Assembly (NCBI GenBank): GCA_003220685.1
Contig: QHTE01000055.1
Location: 333,008 to 397,007 of the forward strand
Direction of reading: 5' to 3'
Source of the DNA: Candidatus Rokuibacteriota bacterium
Lineage (GTDB): Bacteria; Methylomirabilota; Methylomirabilia; Rokubacteriales; CSP1-6
Length of the DNA stretch: 64,000 nucleotides
In this document: piece by piece, positions 18,505 to 27,179 of the stretch
Layout of the letters: each line of letters begins with the position of its first letter
Position numbering within the stretch: the first letter of the stretch is position 1
The notes under the pieces: generated by a model
The model's input: the letters and a program-made list of their open reading frames with translations, nothing else
The model's database searches: none
What the model was told of the DNA's origin: nothing
Translations under genes and position numbers: made by a program

Positions 18505-19824
18505 ATGAGCGCCCGCCGAGAAAGAAGTCAAGGTCAAGGAAGCCCGACGCAGAACTCCGAAGTGAACGGGATGAATCTTTCCGAGCTGAAGGAAAAGAGC
18601 ATCTCGGACCTCAACGTCATCGCGCGTGACCTCAACGTCCAGAACATGGGCGGCCTGCGCAAGCAGGAGCTGATCTTCAAAATCTTACAATCGCAGGCGG
18701 AAAAGGACGGTCTGATCTTCGCGGCAGGCGTCCTCGAGGTCCTTCCCGACGGATTCGGATTCCTGAGAGCTCCCGACTACAACTACCTGCCTGGTCCGGA
18801 CGACATCTACGTGTCTCCGTCCCAGATCAGGCGATTCGATCTCCGCACGGGCGATACGATCTCCGGACAGGTTCGCCCGCCCAAGGACACCGAGCGGTAC
18901 TTCGCTCTCCTGAAGGTCGAGGCGATCAACTTCGAGACGCCCGAGCAGGCGCGAGAGAAGATCTTCTTCGACAACCTCACGCCGCTCTATCCGATGGAGC
19001 GGCTGCGCCTCGAGCACGACGCGGAGAACCTGACCACGCGGGTCATGGACCTGCTCTGTCCGATCGGCAAGGGCCAGCGAGGTATGATCGTGGCCGCTCC
19101 GCGCACCGGCAAGACGATGATGCTCCAGTCGATCGCCCACGCGATCGCGACGAACCACCCCGAGGTCTACCTCATCGTGCTGCTCATCGACGAGCGTCCC
19201 GAGGAAGTCACGGACATGCAGCGGTCCGTCAAGGGCGAGGTGATCTCGTCCACCTTCGACGAGCCGCCCCAGCGGCACATCCAGGTCGCCGACATGGTGA
19301 TCGAGAAGGCCAAGCGGCTGGTCGAGCACAAGCGGGATGTCGTGATCCTGCTCGACTCGCTCACGCGCTTCGCGCGCGCCCACAACGCCGTCATCCCGTC
19401 GTCGGGCAAGGTCCTGTCGGGCGGTCTCGACGCCAACGCGCTGCAGCGTCCGCGGCGCTTCTTCGCGACGGCGCGGAACATCGAGGAGGGCGGCTCGCTC
19501 ACGATCATGGCCACGGCCATCGTCGACACCGGCAGCCGGATGGACGACGTCATCTTCGAGGAGTTCAAGGGCACCGGCAACATGGAGGTCCACCTCGACC
19601 GCCGGCTGATGGACAAGCGGATCTTCCCGACCATCAACATCGAGCAGTCGGGCACGCGGAAGGAAGAGCTGCTCCTCGAGAAGGACGAGCTGCAGAAGGT
19701 CTGGCTCCTCCGCAAGGCACTCTCCCAGCTCAACCCCGTCGAGGGCATGGAGCTGCTGCTGGACAAACTCAAGCTCACCAAGACCAACAAGGAGTTCCTG
19801 GCCTCGATGCACTCGATGGGCTAG
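18505..19824 (+). CDS. rho: Transcription termination factor Rho
   Basis: A 439-residue hexameric RNA-dependent ATPase that terminates transcription. Domains: a Rho_N helix bundle ([15 protein letters not shown]), a cold-shock-like RNA-binding domain ([27 protein letters not shown] segment), and a RecA-like ATPase with Walker A APRTGKT near residue 198, [13 protein letters not shown], the Q-loop [15 protein letters not shown] and the R-loop. ATG 18505 has GGAG seven bases upstream; an internal ATG at 18571 (MNLSEL) matches the common family start but has no obvious ribosome-binding site. rpmE follows. Confidence 0.96.
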   Translation: MSARRERSQGQGSPTQNSEVNGMNLSELKEKSISDLNVIARDLNVQNMGGLRKQELIFKILQSQAEKDGLIFAAGVLEVLPDGFGFLRAPDYNYLPGPDDIYVSPSQIRRFDLRTGDTISGQVRPPKDTERYFALLKVEAINFETPEQAREKIFFDNLTPLYPMERLRLEHDAENLTTRVMDLLCPIGKGQRGMIVAAPRTGKTMMLQSIAHAIATNHPEVYLIVLLIDERPEEVTDMQRSVKGEVISSTFDEPPQRHIQVADMVIEKAKRLVEHKRDVVILLDSLTRFARAHNAVIPSSGKVLSGGLDANALQRPRRFFATARNIEEGGSLTIMATAIVDTGSRMDDVIFEEFKGTGNMEVHLDRRLMDKRIFPTINIEQSGTRKEELLLEKDELQKVWLLRKALSQLNPVEGMELLLDKLKLTKTNKEFLASMHSMG

Positions 19825-19875
19825 GCGAGGCCCGGTTCGTCTGGTATTCTTGGTGGCCTTGAGGGGGTGGCGACA

Positions 19876-20094
19876 GTGAAGGTGGGCATTCATCCGGACT
19901 ATGTGGACACGACCATCACGTGTGCGTGCGGAGAGGTGGTTCACACCCGCTCTACTCGACCCGACATCCACGTCGAAGTGTGCTCGAAGTGCCATCCGTT
20001 CTACACCGGCAAGCACAAGCTCATGGACACCGCGGGTCGCGTCGAGCGGTTCCAGAAGAAGTACCGGCGCCAGCCGGCGGTTTCGGCCTCGTAA
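19876..20094 (+). CDS. rpmE: 50S ribosomal protein L31 (zinc-binding type)
   Basis: A 72-residue L31 of the zinc (C+) type: the Cys pair CAC near residues 14-16 and the CSKC motif supply ligands, and GIHPDY at the N terminus is typical. I chose GTG 19876 because GAGGGG lies nine bases before it and the protein then begins MKVGIHP; GTG 19867 would add three residues. An extended -10 candidate (TGGTATTCT, 19842-19850) lies just upstream, and a strong intrinsic terminator follows. Confidence 0.93.
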   Translation: MKVGIHPDYVDTTITCACGEVVHTRSTRPDIHVEVCSKCHPFYTGKHKLMDTAGRVERFQKKYRRQPAVSAS

Positions 20095-20108
20095 CCTCGC
20101 GCTCCAAC

Positions 20109-20144
20109 GCCGGCGGGACCGAGCTCCCGCCGGCTCTCTCTTTC
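20109..20144 (+). terminator. Intrinsic terminator after rpmE
   Basis: A perfect 10-bp stem GCCGGCGGGA / TCCCGCCGGC with a six-base loop (CCGAGC), followed by the pyrimidine-rich TCTCTCTTTC. It lies 15 bases after the rpmE stop and should end the rho-rpmE transcript. Confidence 0.8.
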
Positions 20145-20153
20145 ATCCACATG

Positions 20154-20265
20154 CGCGCCTCGGCCGGCGGGGCCATTTCGTCTCGCTCGCCTCGGGCCTG
20201 GGGGGCCCAGCGCCCGCCCGGCCCTGCGGCTCGCACTGCGGCCCCGCGACGGTTTTCGGCGCGCA
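20154..20265 (+). repeat. Dispersed repeat element B, copy 2 (interrupted)
   Basis: The left arm (20154-20174, CGCGCCTCGGCCGGCGGGGCC) and right arm (20241-20265, GCCCCGCGACGG then GGCGCGCAC) match the ends of the 36473-36522 copy. They are separated by about 66 extra GC-rich bases that themselves contain B-like fragments. It lies in the rpmE-prfA gap, upstream of prfA. Confidence 0.6.
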
Positions 20266-20303
20266 CCGCCCGACGCCCGCGAAGCGGCGCGCAGTGAGTC
20301 GCG

Positions 20304-21377
20304 ATGCTGTTTGACAAGCTCCGTCACATCGAAGAGCGGTCCAACGAGATCGCGCGGGCGCTGTCCGATCCCGCCATCTTCAGCCAGCCGAACGAGTACG
20401 CCCGGCTCCGGAAGGAGCACGCCGAGACCGTCGAGATCGTCGAGCGGTTCACCGCCTATCGCGACGTCCTGCGGCGGATCGGAGAAGCGCGCCACATCCT
20501 CGCCGAGGGGGGCGACCGCGAGCTCGCCGAGCTCGCGCAGGCGGAGATCGACGAGCTCACGGCCAAGCAGACGGCGCTCGAGGAGGAGCTGAAAAAGCTC
20601 CTGCTGCCGCGCGACCCCAACGACGACAAGAACGTCTTCGTCGAGATCCGCGCCGGCGCCGGCGGCGACGAGGCGGCGCTCTTCGCCGCCGACCTCATGC
20701 GGATGTACACGAAGTACGCCGAGCGCCAGCGGTGGCGGGTCGAGGTCATGGACGCGAGCCCCACCGGGGTCGGCGGGTTCAAGGACGTGATCCTCTTCGT
20801 CCACGGACGCGGCGCCTGGAGCCGGCTGAAGTTCGAGCGCGGCGTGCACCGGGTGCAGCGCGTGCCGGTCACCGAGTCGAGCGGCCGCATCCACACCTCG
20901 ACCGTGACCGTCGCGGTCCTGCCCGAAGCCGAGGACGTCGACGTCAGGGTCGAGGAAAAGGACCTGCGGGTCGACGTGTATCGGTCGTCCGGCCCGGGCG
21001 GCCAGGGCGTCAACACCACGGACTCGGCGGTGCGGATCACGCACCTGCCGACCGGCCTGGTCGTGACGTGCCAGGACGAGCGGTCGCAGATCAAGAACCG
21101 GGCGAAGGCGATGCGCGTGCTCAAGGCGCGCCTACTCGAGCGGGCGCAGGAAGAGCAGCAGGCGGCGATCGCGGCCGACCGCAAGAGCCAGGTCGGCACC
21201 GGCGAGCGGAGCGAACGGATCCGCACCTACAACTTCCCGCAGACGCGGGTCACCGATCATCGGATCGGGCTCACCTTGCACCGGCTGCCGACCGTGCTGG
21301 AAGGTGATCTCGACGAGCTGATCGACGCCCTCGTCGCGGCCGAAGAGGCCGAGCGTCTGCAGCGGGTGGAGAGCTGA
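20304..21377 (+). CDS. prfA: Peptide chain release factor 1
   Basis: A 357-residue class I release factor recognising UAA and UAG. The RF1-type codon-recognition tripeptide is PVT (in [17 protein letters not shown] in E. coli), which separates it from RF2's SPF. The catalytic GGQ is at 232-234 ([14 protein letters not shown]), and the C-terminal [11 protein letters not shown] block is present. The ATG at 20304 has only a weak ribosome-binding site. Its TGA overlaps the ATG of prmC (TGATG), and the PrmC enzyme methylates the GGQ glutamine of this protein. Confidence 0.96.
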   Translation: MLFDKLRHIEERSNEIARALSDPAIFSQPNEYARLRKEHAETVEIVERFTAYRDVLRRIGEARHILAEGGDRELAELAQAEIDELTAKQTALEEELKKLLLPRDPNDDKNVFVEIRAGAGGDEAALFAADLMRMYTKYAERQRWRVEVMDASPTGVGGFKDVILFVHGRGAWSRLKFERGVHRVQRVPVTESSGRIHTSTVTVAVLPEAEDVDVRVEEKDLRVDVYRSSGPGGQGVNTTDSAVRITHLPTGLVVTCQDERSQIKNRAKAMRVLKARLLERAQEEQQAAIAADRKSQVGTGERSERIRTYNFPQTRVTDHRIGLTLHRLPTVLEGDLDELIDALVAAEEAERLQRVES

Positions 21378-22237
21378 TGACCGCCGCCACGCTCGCCGAT
21401 CAGCTCGACGCCGCGACGACCGCGCTGGAGGCCGCGGGCCTCCCGACCGCGCGTGTCGACGCCGAGTGGCTGCTCGCCGGTCTGCTCGGGGTCGGCCGTG
21501 TCGCGGTCCGGCTGGGTCTCGGGCAGGCGGCCCCGGCGGCCCTCGCCGAGCGCTACGCCCACGCCGTCAGCCGGAGAGTGCGGCGCGAGCCGCTCCAGCG
21601 GATCCTCGGCTGGGAGGAGTTTCATTGCGTGCGGGTGCGCCTCACCGACGCGGTGCTCGTGCCGCGCCCCGAGACCGAGGCGCTTGTGGAGTGGGCGCTG
21701 TCGCTCCTGCCCCCGCCCGGCGGCCGACGACTGCTGGCGATCGACGTCGGTACCGGGTCCGGCTGCATCGCGTGCGCGCTGGCCGCCGAGCGGTCCGATC
21801 TCGACGTGGTCGCCGTGGACGTGTCGCCCGCCGCGGCGGCGGTCGCGCGAGAGAACGCGAGAGCGATGGGCCTCGCGGCGCGAATCCGGGTGCTCGCGGC
21901 GGATCTGTTCGACGGAATCGGCGAGCTCCGCGCCGATCTCATCGTCAGCAACCCGCCGTACCTGCCCAGCGCGCTCATGCCCGAGCTGCCGCCGGAGGTG
22001 CGGTTCCACGAGCCGAGGCTCGCCCTCGACGGCGGAAGCGACGGGCTCGCGGTGATCCGGAGGCTCGCGAGCGCCGCGCGCCGTTACCTGCGGCCGGCGG
22101 GCGCGCTCGTCGTCGAGACAGCCGGCGGCGCCCAGGCGTCGGCCGCGGCGGCGCTCCTGGGTGAGGTGGGCTGGGACCAGGTGACCGTGCGCGCCGACCT
22201 CGCCGGCATCGATCGGTTCGTCGCCGGGAGGGCGTGA
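21377..22237 (+). CDS. prmC: Release factor glutamine methyltransferase
   Basis: A 286-residue SAM-dependent N5-glutamine methyltransferase (HemK family) acting on the GGQ motif of RF1 and RF2. An N-terminal helical domain with LQRILGWEEF is followed by a Rossmann domain with the SAM loop DVGTGSGCIA and the catalytic NPPY at 192-195. It is coupled to prfA. In many related gene orders murA follows; here only a relic of murA lies between prmC and hisG. Confidence 0.94.
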   Translation: MTAATLADQLDAATTALEAAGLPTARVDAEWLLAGLLGVGRVAVRLGLGQAAPAALAERYAHAVSRRVRREPLQRILGWEEFHCVRVRLTDAVLVPRPETEALVEWALSLLPPPGGRRLLAIDVGTGSGCIACALAAERSDLDVVAVDVSPAAAAVARENARAMGLAARIRVLAADLFDGIGELRADLIVSNPPYLPSALMPELPPEVRFHEPRLALDGGSDGLAVIRRLASAARRYLRPAGALVVETAGGAQASAAAALLGEVGWDQVTVRADLAGIDRFVAGRA

Positions 22238-22317
22238 TGTCCGCGACACTCGGTGCCGATCGGGGCTACGAGCGCCCGGAGAAGAAGCCGGGCGCGCGCA
22301 TCGAGCGGCGCTCATGA
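22237..22317 (+). pseudogene. murA: murA relic: 26-codon remnant between prmC and hisG
   Basis: A 26-codon ORF whose ATG overlaps the prmC stop (TGATG) and whose TGA overlaps the hisG start (ATGA). Its residues 7-25 (ADRGYERPEKKPGARIERR) match the C-terminal tail of UDP-GlcNAc enolpyruvyl transferase; as I recall it, E. coli MurA ends [21 protein letters not shown]. prmC-murA-hisG is a known order in other bacteria. The simplest reading is an internal deletion of about 400 codons that kept the start, the last codons and both translational couplings. It cannot encode an active enzyme. The six residues before ADRGYER are not diagnostic. Confidence 0.7.
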
Positions 22318-22973
22318 AAGAGCGGCTCACGCTCGCGCTGCCGAAGGGGCGTCTGCTCGACAGCGCCGTCGAGCTCCTGCGCGAGCTCGGCGTGCAAGGC
22401 ATCGACCAGGACTCGCGTCGGCTGATCTTCACCGATCCCCGCAGCGGGCTGCGCATGCTCTTCCTGAAGCCGGTCGACATTCCGGCCTACGTGCTGTACG
22501 GCGCGGCCGACGTGGGGATCGTTGGCAAGGACATCCTGCTGGAACAGGAGCCCGACGTCTACGAGCCCCTCGACCTTGGGTTCGGGTTCTGCCGGCTCGT
22601 GGTGGCCGAGCCGCGCGAGCTCCGGGAGCGCGACGATCCGGCGAAGTGGTCGTGGGTGCGGGTCGCGACGAAATATCCGCGACTCGCCGAGCAGTACTTC
22701 ACCGACCGGGGCGTCCAGGTCGAGCTGGTGCGTCTGGACGGCTCCGTCGAGCTGGCGCCGCTCGTGGGACTGGCCGAGCGCATCGTCGACCTGGTCCAGT
22801 CAGGCGAGACCCTGCGGGCGAACGGTCTGGTCGAGGTGGCCGAGATCACGCGGTCGACCGCGCGCCTGATCGTCAACCGCGCGTCGATGAAGACCGAGCA
22901 CGCGGCGGTCAACGAGCTCGTCGACGAGATGAAGAAGGCGCTCCGCGCCGCGCCGCGGGCCGCACGAGCATGA
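22314..22973 (+). CDS. hisG: ATP phosphoribosyltransferase, short form
   Basis: A 219-residue enzyme for the first step of histidine synthesis, joining ATP and PRPP. It is the short (HisG-S) type, which lacks the C-terminal ACT-like regulatory domain and normally needs the HisZ subunit; no hisZ is in the window. Motifs: LALPKGRL at the N terminus, ADVGIVGKDIL, ATKYPRLAEQYF and the PRPP-binding VRLDGSVELAPLVGLAERIVDLV region. ATG 22314 is coupled to the murA relic, and the stop overlaps hisD. Confidence 0.94.
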   Translation: MKERLTLALPKGRLLDSAVELLRELGVQGIDQDSRRLIFTDPRSGLRMLFLKPVDIPAYVLYGAADVGIVGKDILLEQEPDVYEPLDLGFGFCRLVVAEPRELRERDDPAKWSWVRVATKYPRLAEQYFTDRGVQVELVRLDGSVELAPLVGLAERIVDLVQSGETLRANGLVEVAEITRSTARLIVNRASMKTEHAAVNELVDEMKKALRAAPRAARA

Positions 22974-24283
22974 TCCGCACCCTCGACGCGCGGGCCGGCG
23001 TCGACGCGGTCGTGGCGCTGCTCGAGCGCTCGCCGGAAACGGTCGCGCCCGAGATCCACCGGACGGTCGACGCGATCCTCGCCACGGTGCGCGCGCGGGG
23101 CGACGCGGCGCTCTGCGAGCAGACGGCCCGGCTCGACGGCTGGAACCCCGCCCGGCCCGAGGACCTCGCCCTGGCCCCGCGCGACTTCGAGAACGGAGCG
23201 CGCGCCGTCGCCGCCGACGTCCGCGCCGCACTCGAGTATGCCGCCGAGCGCATCGAGCGCTATCACGCCGCGGCGATGCCGAAGTCGTGGCGTATGACCG
23301 ACGAGCACGGCTCGGTGCTGGGCCAGGAGGTGCGCGCGCTCGACCGCGTCGGCGTCTACGTGCCGGGCGGGCGGGCCGCGTATCCGTCGACGGTGCTGAT
23401 GACGGCTGTGCCGGCGCGCGTCGCCGGGGTCAGGGAGATCGTGCTCGTCACGCCCGCCGGGGCCGGCGGCCGGATCGATCCGGTCGTGCTGGCGGCCGCG
23501 CGGATCGCCGGCGTCACCGAGGGCTATCGGATCGGCGGCGCCCAGGCGGTCGCGGCGCTTGCGTACGGCACGTCGCTGATCCGCCGCGTCGACAAGATCG
23601 TGGGCCCGGGCAACATCTACGTGGCGCTCGCCAAGGCGCGAGTCTTCGGCGAGGTGGGGATCGACATGGTCGCCGGGCCGAGCGAGGTGGTCGTGATCGC
23701 CGACGCGGGGGCGGACGCCGAGTGGATCGCCGGCGACTTGCTCGCCCAGGCCGAGCACGACCCGATGGCCCGCGCGCTCTTGATCACCGACGCGAGCGAG
23801 CTGATCCCGCGGGTCGAGGCGGCTCTGGAGCGGCAGCTCGAGGCGCTGCCGCGGCGGGCGATCGCCGAGCAGGCCCTGCGGGCCAACGGCGCGCTGATCC
23901 GGGTGGCCACCCTCGACGACGCGGTAACGCTCGCCAACTTGCTGGCGCCCGAGCACCTCGAGCTCCTGGTGACCGCGCCGACGGCGCTGCTGCCGCGGGT
24001 GAAGCACGCCGGCGCGGTCTTCCTCGGCGCGCACTCGCCCGAGGTGGTGGGCGACTACGTCGCCGGACCCAACCACGTGCTGCCGACGGCGGGCACCGCG
24101 CGGTTCGCGTCGCCGCTCTCGACCGAGGATTTCGTGAAGCGCTCGAGCGTGATCGAATACTCGCGCGGCGGCCTGCGCGCCGCCGCGCCGCATTTGAAGA
24201 CCCTGTCCCGCATCGAGGGTCTGGACGCGCACGGCAACGCGGCGGCCTTGCGACTGGACGCCGACGGAGGGAAAACCCCATGA
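22970..24283 (+). CDS. hisD: Histidinol dehydrogenase
   Basis: A 437-residue Zn-dependent enzyme catalysing the last two steps of histidine synthesis (histidinol to histidine with two NAD+). Signature segments: RVGVYVPGGRAAYPSTVLM, GPGNIYVALAKARVFG, GIDMVAGPSEVVVIAD, the Zn/catalytic region QAEHDPMA, APEHLEL, and GPNHVLPTAGTARF. The ATG at 22970 overlaps the hisG stop. The expected hisC gene is absent between hisD and hisB. Confidence 0.95.
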   Translation: MIRTLDARAGVDAVVALLERSPETVAPEIHRTVDAILATVRARGDAALCEQTARLDGWNPARPEDLALAPRDFENGARAVAADVRAALEYAAERIERYHAAAMPKSWRMTDEHGSVLGQEVRALDRVGVYVPGGRAAYPSTVLMTAVPARVAGVREIVLVTPAGAGGRIDPVVLAAARIAGVTEGYRIGGAQAVAALAYGTSLIRRVDKIVGPGNIYVALAKARVFGEVGIDMVAGPSEVVVIADAGADAEWIAGDLLAQAEHDPMARALLITDASELIPRVEAALERQLEALPRRAIAEQALRANGALIRVATLDDAVTLANLLAPEHLELLVTAPTALLPRVKHAGAVFLGAHSPEVVGDYVAGPNHVLPTAGTARFASPLSTEDFVKRSSVIEYSRGGLRAAAPHLKTLSRIEGLDAHGNAAALRLDADGGKTP

Positions 24284-24885
24284 GCCCCGAGACGACCGGC
24301 CGGCAGGCGCGCGTCGAGCGCAAGACGAAGGAGACGGAGATCGCGCTCCACCTGAACCTGGACGGCACCGGCGCTTGCAAGGTGCAGACGCCGATTCCCT
24401 TCTTCAGCCACATGCTGGAGGCGTGGTCGAAGCACGGGCTGATGGATCTCGCGGTCGAGGCGCAGGGCGACGTCGAGGTCGACCAGCACCACACCGTCGA
24501 GGACGTCGGGATCGTCCTGGGCCAGGCGCTGCGCCAGGCGCTCGGCGACAAGCGCGGGATCGTGCGCTACGGGACGGCGTACATCCCGATGGACGAGGCG
24601 CTGGTCTCGTCGTCCGTCGACCTGTCCGGCCGGCCGTTCCTCGTCTTTGGCGTGCCGGTGGCGCGCTCGCGCGTGTCGAACTTCGACCTCGACCTGCTGC
24701 AGGAGTTCTTCCGCGCCTTCGCGTTCAACGCGGAGATCACCCTGCACGTGACCATGCACTACGGTCACAATCTCCACCACGTCACCGAGGCCGTGTTCAA
24801 GGCGGTCGGGCGGGCGCTGGCGGAGGCGACGCGCCTGAATCCCCGGATCACCGGGATCCTGCCCTCGACGAAGGGCTCGTTATGA
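24280..24885 (+). CDS. hisB: Imidazoleglycerol-phosphate dehydratase
   Basis: A 201-residue monofunctional dehydratase (no N-terminal phosphatase), acting on imidazole glycerol phosphate with Mn2+. Two metal-binding repeats show as FFSHMLEAWSKHG plus DQHHTVEDVG, and MHYGHNLHHVTEAVFKAVGRAL; the N terminus has RKTKETEI. GGAGG precedes ATG 24280, which overlaps the hisD stop. Histidinol-phosphatase must be encoded elsewhere. A 15-codon bridging ORF separates it from hisH. Confidence 0.95.
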   Translation: MSPETTGRQARVERKTKETEIALHLNLDGTGACKVQTPIPFFSHMLEAWSKHGLMDLAVEAQGDVEVDQHHTVEDVGIVLGQALRQALGDKRGIVRYGTAYIPMDEALVSSSVDLSGRPFLVFGVPVARSRVSNFDLDLLQEFFRAFAFNAEITLHVTMHYGHNLHHVTEAVFKAVGRALAEATRLNPRITGILPSTKGSL

Positions 24886-24929
24886 TTGCCGCAGTGCGAG
24901 CTGCAGCCCCGGGCGAGGCGAGCCTGTGA
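24882..24929 (+). other. Bridging mini-ORF hisB-hisH (family C spacer)
   Basis: ATG 24882 overlaps the hisB stop (ATGA) and encodes MIAAVRAAAPGEASL; its TGA overlaps the hisH GTG (GTGA). The DNA ends CGAGGCGAGCC just before the downstream start, supplying a GAGG ribosome-binding site. A similar spacer joins mlaF and mlaD. Translation is unproven; it may simply carry ribosomes across the gap. Confidence 0.35.
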
Positions 24930-25648
24930 TTGCCCTAGTCGATTACGGGCGCGGGAACCTCGGCTCGGTCGAGAAGGCGTTCCGGCGGGTCGGCATTCCG
25001 GCGTCGATCACGCAGGACCCGCGAAGCGTCGACGAGGCGGAAGCCGTGGTGCTGCCCGGCGACGGCGCGTTCCACGACGCCATGTCGAATCTCGATCGTC
25101 TCGGACTAACCCCGGCGCTGCGCCGGGCGCTCGACGGCAGCCGGCCGTTTCTCGGGATCTGCCTCGGCTATCAGCTGCTCTTCTCGACGAGCGAGGAGTT
25201 CGGCGAGGGACGCGGGCTCGACGTCGTGCCGGGCGCCGTGCGCCGGCTGCCCGCCGGTCGGAAGATTCCGCACATGGGATGGAATCGCGTGGAGCACGCG
25301 GGGGAGCTCAGGCTCTTCGACGGCATCCCGTCGGGCGCGCATTTCTACTTCGTGCACTCGTATTATCCGGTTGTAGCGGGGGCCGTGAGCTCGGCTTTGA
25401 CCGAGGGTGGCCTGAGACGGGAGCGTGTGGCTCCGCACGCCCGCTCACTCGCTCCGGACGCCCGATCTGATGCTTCCGGCGCGCGATCTCAGATGCTACG
25501 CGCGGCCTGGTGCGAGTACGGTGTGAGGTTCGCCGCCGCGATCGAGGTCGGGCGGATCCATGCCACCCAGTTCCACCCCGAGAAGAGCCAGCGGTGGGGG
25601 CTCCGCATGCTCGAGAACTTCGCCGCCGTCGTGAAGAGCGGCCAGTGA
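24926..25648 (+). CDS. hisH: Imidazole glycerol phosphate synthase glutaminase subunit with in-frame insertion
   Basis: A 240-residue class I glutamine amidotransferase that feeds ammonia to HisF. The catalytic Cys is in GICLGYQLLF, and the His/Glu pair in TQFHPEKSQ; VDYGRGNLGSV and HFYFVHSYYP are typical. HisH proteins are usually about 200-215 residues. Here about 36 extra residues (around 151-190) separate HSYYP from CEYGVRF, where a short loop is normal. The extra DNA is a copy of repeat element A that keeps the frame. The loop is on the surface side of the fold, so activity may survive. GTG 24926 has GAGG seven bases upstream. Confidence 0.93.
   Translation: MIALVDYGRGNLGSVEKAFRRVGIPASITQDPRSVDEAEAVVLPGDGAFHDAMSNLDRLGLTPALRRALDGSRPFLGICLGYQLLFSTSEEFGEGRGLDVVPGAVRRLPAGRKIPHMGWNRVEHAGELRLFDGIPSGAHFYFVHSYYPVVAGAVSSALTEGGLRRERVAPHARSLAPDARSDASGARSQMLRAAWCEYGVRFAAAIEVGRIHATQFHPEKSQRWGLRMLENFAAVVKSGQ
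25371..25494 (+). repeat. Element A inserted in frame inside hisH
   Basis: The first 55 bases (from TTGTAGCGGG) match 35988-36042, downstream of tRNA-Tyr, at 45 of 55 positions by my hand alignment. Both form a 5-bp stem with a six-base loop; here CTCGG/CCGAG, there CCCGG/CCGGG, a compensatory change. Three tandem 21-base units follow (25430-25492), encoding APHARSL, APDARSD and ASGARSQ. The insertion keeps the hisH frame. Confidence 0.75.
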
Positions 25649-26397
25649 TCGTCATCCCCGCCGTCGACCTGCGCGGCGGCCGGTGCGTCCGCCTGCATCA
25701 GGGTCGGAGCGATCGCGAGACCGTCTTTTCCGACGACCCGGTTGCGGTCGCCCTCCGGTGGAAGGAGCTCGGCGCCGAGCGGCTCCACGTGGTGGACCTC
25801 GACGGCGCCTTCGCCGGCGAGCCGCGTCAGAGCGCGCTCGTCGCGAAGATCGTCGCGGCGATGGCGCCGGTTCCGGTCGAGGTCGGCGGCGGGCTCCGAA
25901 ACCTGAAAGACGTCGAGACCGCGCTCGAGACCGGCGCCCGCTGGGCGATGGTCGGTACCCGCGCGGCGCTCGATCGCGCATTCTTGAGTGAGGTGTGCGG
26001 GCGCCACGCCGGGCGGATCATCGTCGCCGTGGACGCGAAGGGCGAGCGCGTGACGGTCAAGGGCTGGACCGAGGTGGTGGACGACACGGTCGTCGAGGTC
26101 GGCCGGCGGGCGCGCGGCGCCGGCGCGGCGGCGCTCCTCTACACCGACGTGAGTCGCGACGGCACGGAGAGCGGACCCAACGTCGAGTACGCGGCGACGC
26201 TCGCGCGGGAAGTCGCGATCCCCGTTCTGGCGTCGGGCGGTGTGGGACGCGTCGAGGACCTCGCGCGGCTGGCGGCGGTCCCCGGCGTCGTCGGCGCGGT
26301 GGTCGGGCGTGCGCTCTACACCGGCGCGATCGATCTGCGCCGGGCGAACGAAGTCGCGACGGCGGGCGCCGGCCCGCCCGCTGCGCCTCGAGGCTGA
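25645..26397 (+). CDS. hisA: ProFAR isomerase (HisA)
   Basis: A 250-residue (beta/alpha)8 isomerase of the histidine pathway. The first strand [14 protein letters not shown] carries the catalytic Asp; [17 protein letters not shown], the phosphate-binding VGTRAAL, the second catalytic Asp in TDVSRDGT, and [11 protein letters not shown] are all present. GTG 25645 overlaps the hisH stop. HisA and HisF are homologous half-barrel duplications and lie side by side here. Confidence 0.95.
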   Translation: MIVIPAVDLRGGRCVRLHQGRSDRETVFSDDPVAVALRWKELGAERLHVVDLDGAFAGEPRQSALVAKIVAAMAPVPVEVGGGLRNLKDVETALETGARWAMVGTRAALDRAFLSEVCGRHAGRIIVAVDAKGERVTVKGWTEVVDDTVVEVGRRARGAGAAALLYTDVSRDGTESGPNVEYAATLAREVAIPVLASGGVGRVEDLARLAAVPGVVGAVVGRALYTGAIDLRRANEVATAGAGPPAAPRG

Positions 26398-26399
26398 TC

Positions 26400-27179
26400 G
26401 TGCTGGCCAAGCGAGTGGTGCCGTGCCTCGACGTGAAGGACGGCCGCGTCGTCAAGGGCGTGCAGTTCGTGAATCTGCGCGACGCCGGCGACCCGGTCGA
26501 GGCCGCGCTCGCGTACGACGCCCAGGGCGCCGACGAGCTCGTCTTCCTCGACATCACGGCCTCGCACGAGGCGCGCGAGACGATGCTCGACGTCGTGCGC
26601 CGCACGGCCGAAGGGATCTACATGCCGCTGACGGTCGGCGGCGGCATCCGCTCGGTCGACGACGTGCGGCGCCTGCTGCGCGCCGGCGCCGACAAGATCT
26701 CGCTGAACACCGCCGCCCTCGAACGGCCCGCGCTGATCCGCGAGGCGGTGGAGCGCTTCGGGAGCCAGTGCATCGTCGTCGCGATCGACGCGCGCCGCCA
26801 GCCGGGCCGTCCCGACGGGCCGCTGCGCTGGGGCGTCTACACCCACGGCGGCCGGCGCTCGGCCGGACGCGACGCGCTCGAGTGGGCGGGCGAGGCGGTG
26901 GCGCTCGGCGCCGGCGAGATCCTCCTGACGAGCATGGACCGCGACGGCACGAAGGACGGCTACGACATCGAGCTCACGCGTGCCGTCGCGCAGAGCGTGT
27001 CCGTTCCCGTGATCGCCTCCGGGGGCGCCGGCTCGCTCGAGCATCTCTACGAGGGGCTGATCGACGGCTGCGCCGACGCGGCGCTCGCCGCGTCGATCTT
27101 TCACTTCGGCACCCACACGATCGCCGAGGCGAAGGCGTACCTGCGCGGGCGCGGCGTCGAGGTACGGAGCGAGCCGTGA
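26400..27179 (+). CDS. hisF: Imidazole glycerol phosphate synthase cyclase subunit
   Basis: A 259-residue (beta/alpha)8 barrel that, with HisH, makes imidazole glycerol phosphate and AICAR. Catalytic Asp residues lie in [13 protein letters not shown] and [22 protein letters not shown] and [15 protein letters not shown] bind phosphate. GTG 26400 has GAGG six bases upstream (26390-26393); a CTG at 26394 overlapping the hisA stop is a less likely start. The stop overlaps hisIE. Confidence 0.95.
   Translation: MLAKRVVPCLDVKDGRVVKGVQFVNLRDAGDPVEAALAYDAQGADELVFLDITASHEARETMLDVVRRTAEGIYMPLTVGGGIRSVDDVRRLLRAGADKISLNTAALERPALIREAVERFGSQCIVVAIDARRQPGRPDGPLRWGVYTHGGRRSAGRDALEWAGEAVALGAGEILLTSMDRDGTKDGYDIELTRAVAQSVSVPVIASGGAGSLEHLYEGLIDGCADAALAASIFHFGTHTIAEAKAYLRGRGVEVRSEP

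Noticed and set aside
22237..22317. his operon leader peptide or attenuator
   Set aside because: The short ORF contains no histidine run and no terminator/antiterminator pair follows; its sequence fits the MurA tail instead.
25371..25494. hisH insertion as an intein
   Set aside because: About 40 residues is far too short, and there are no splicing-junction Cys/Ser or His-Asn motifs.
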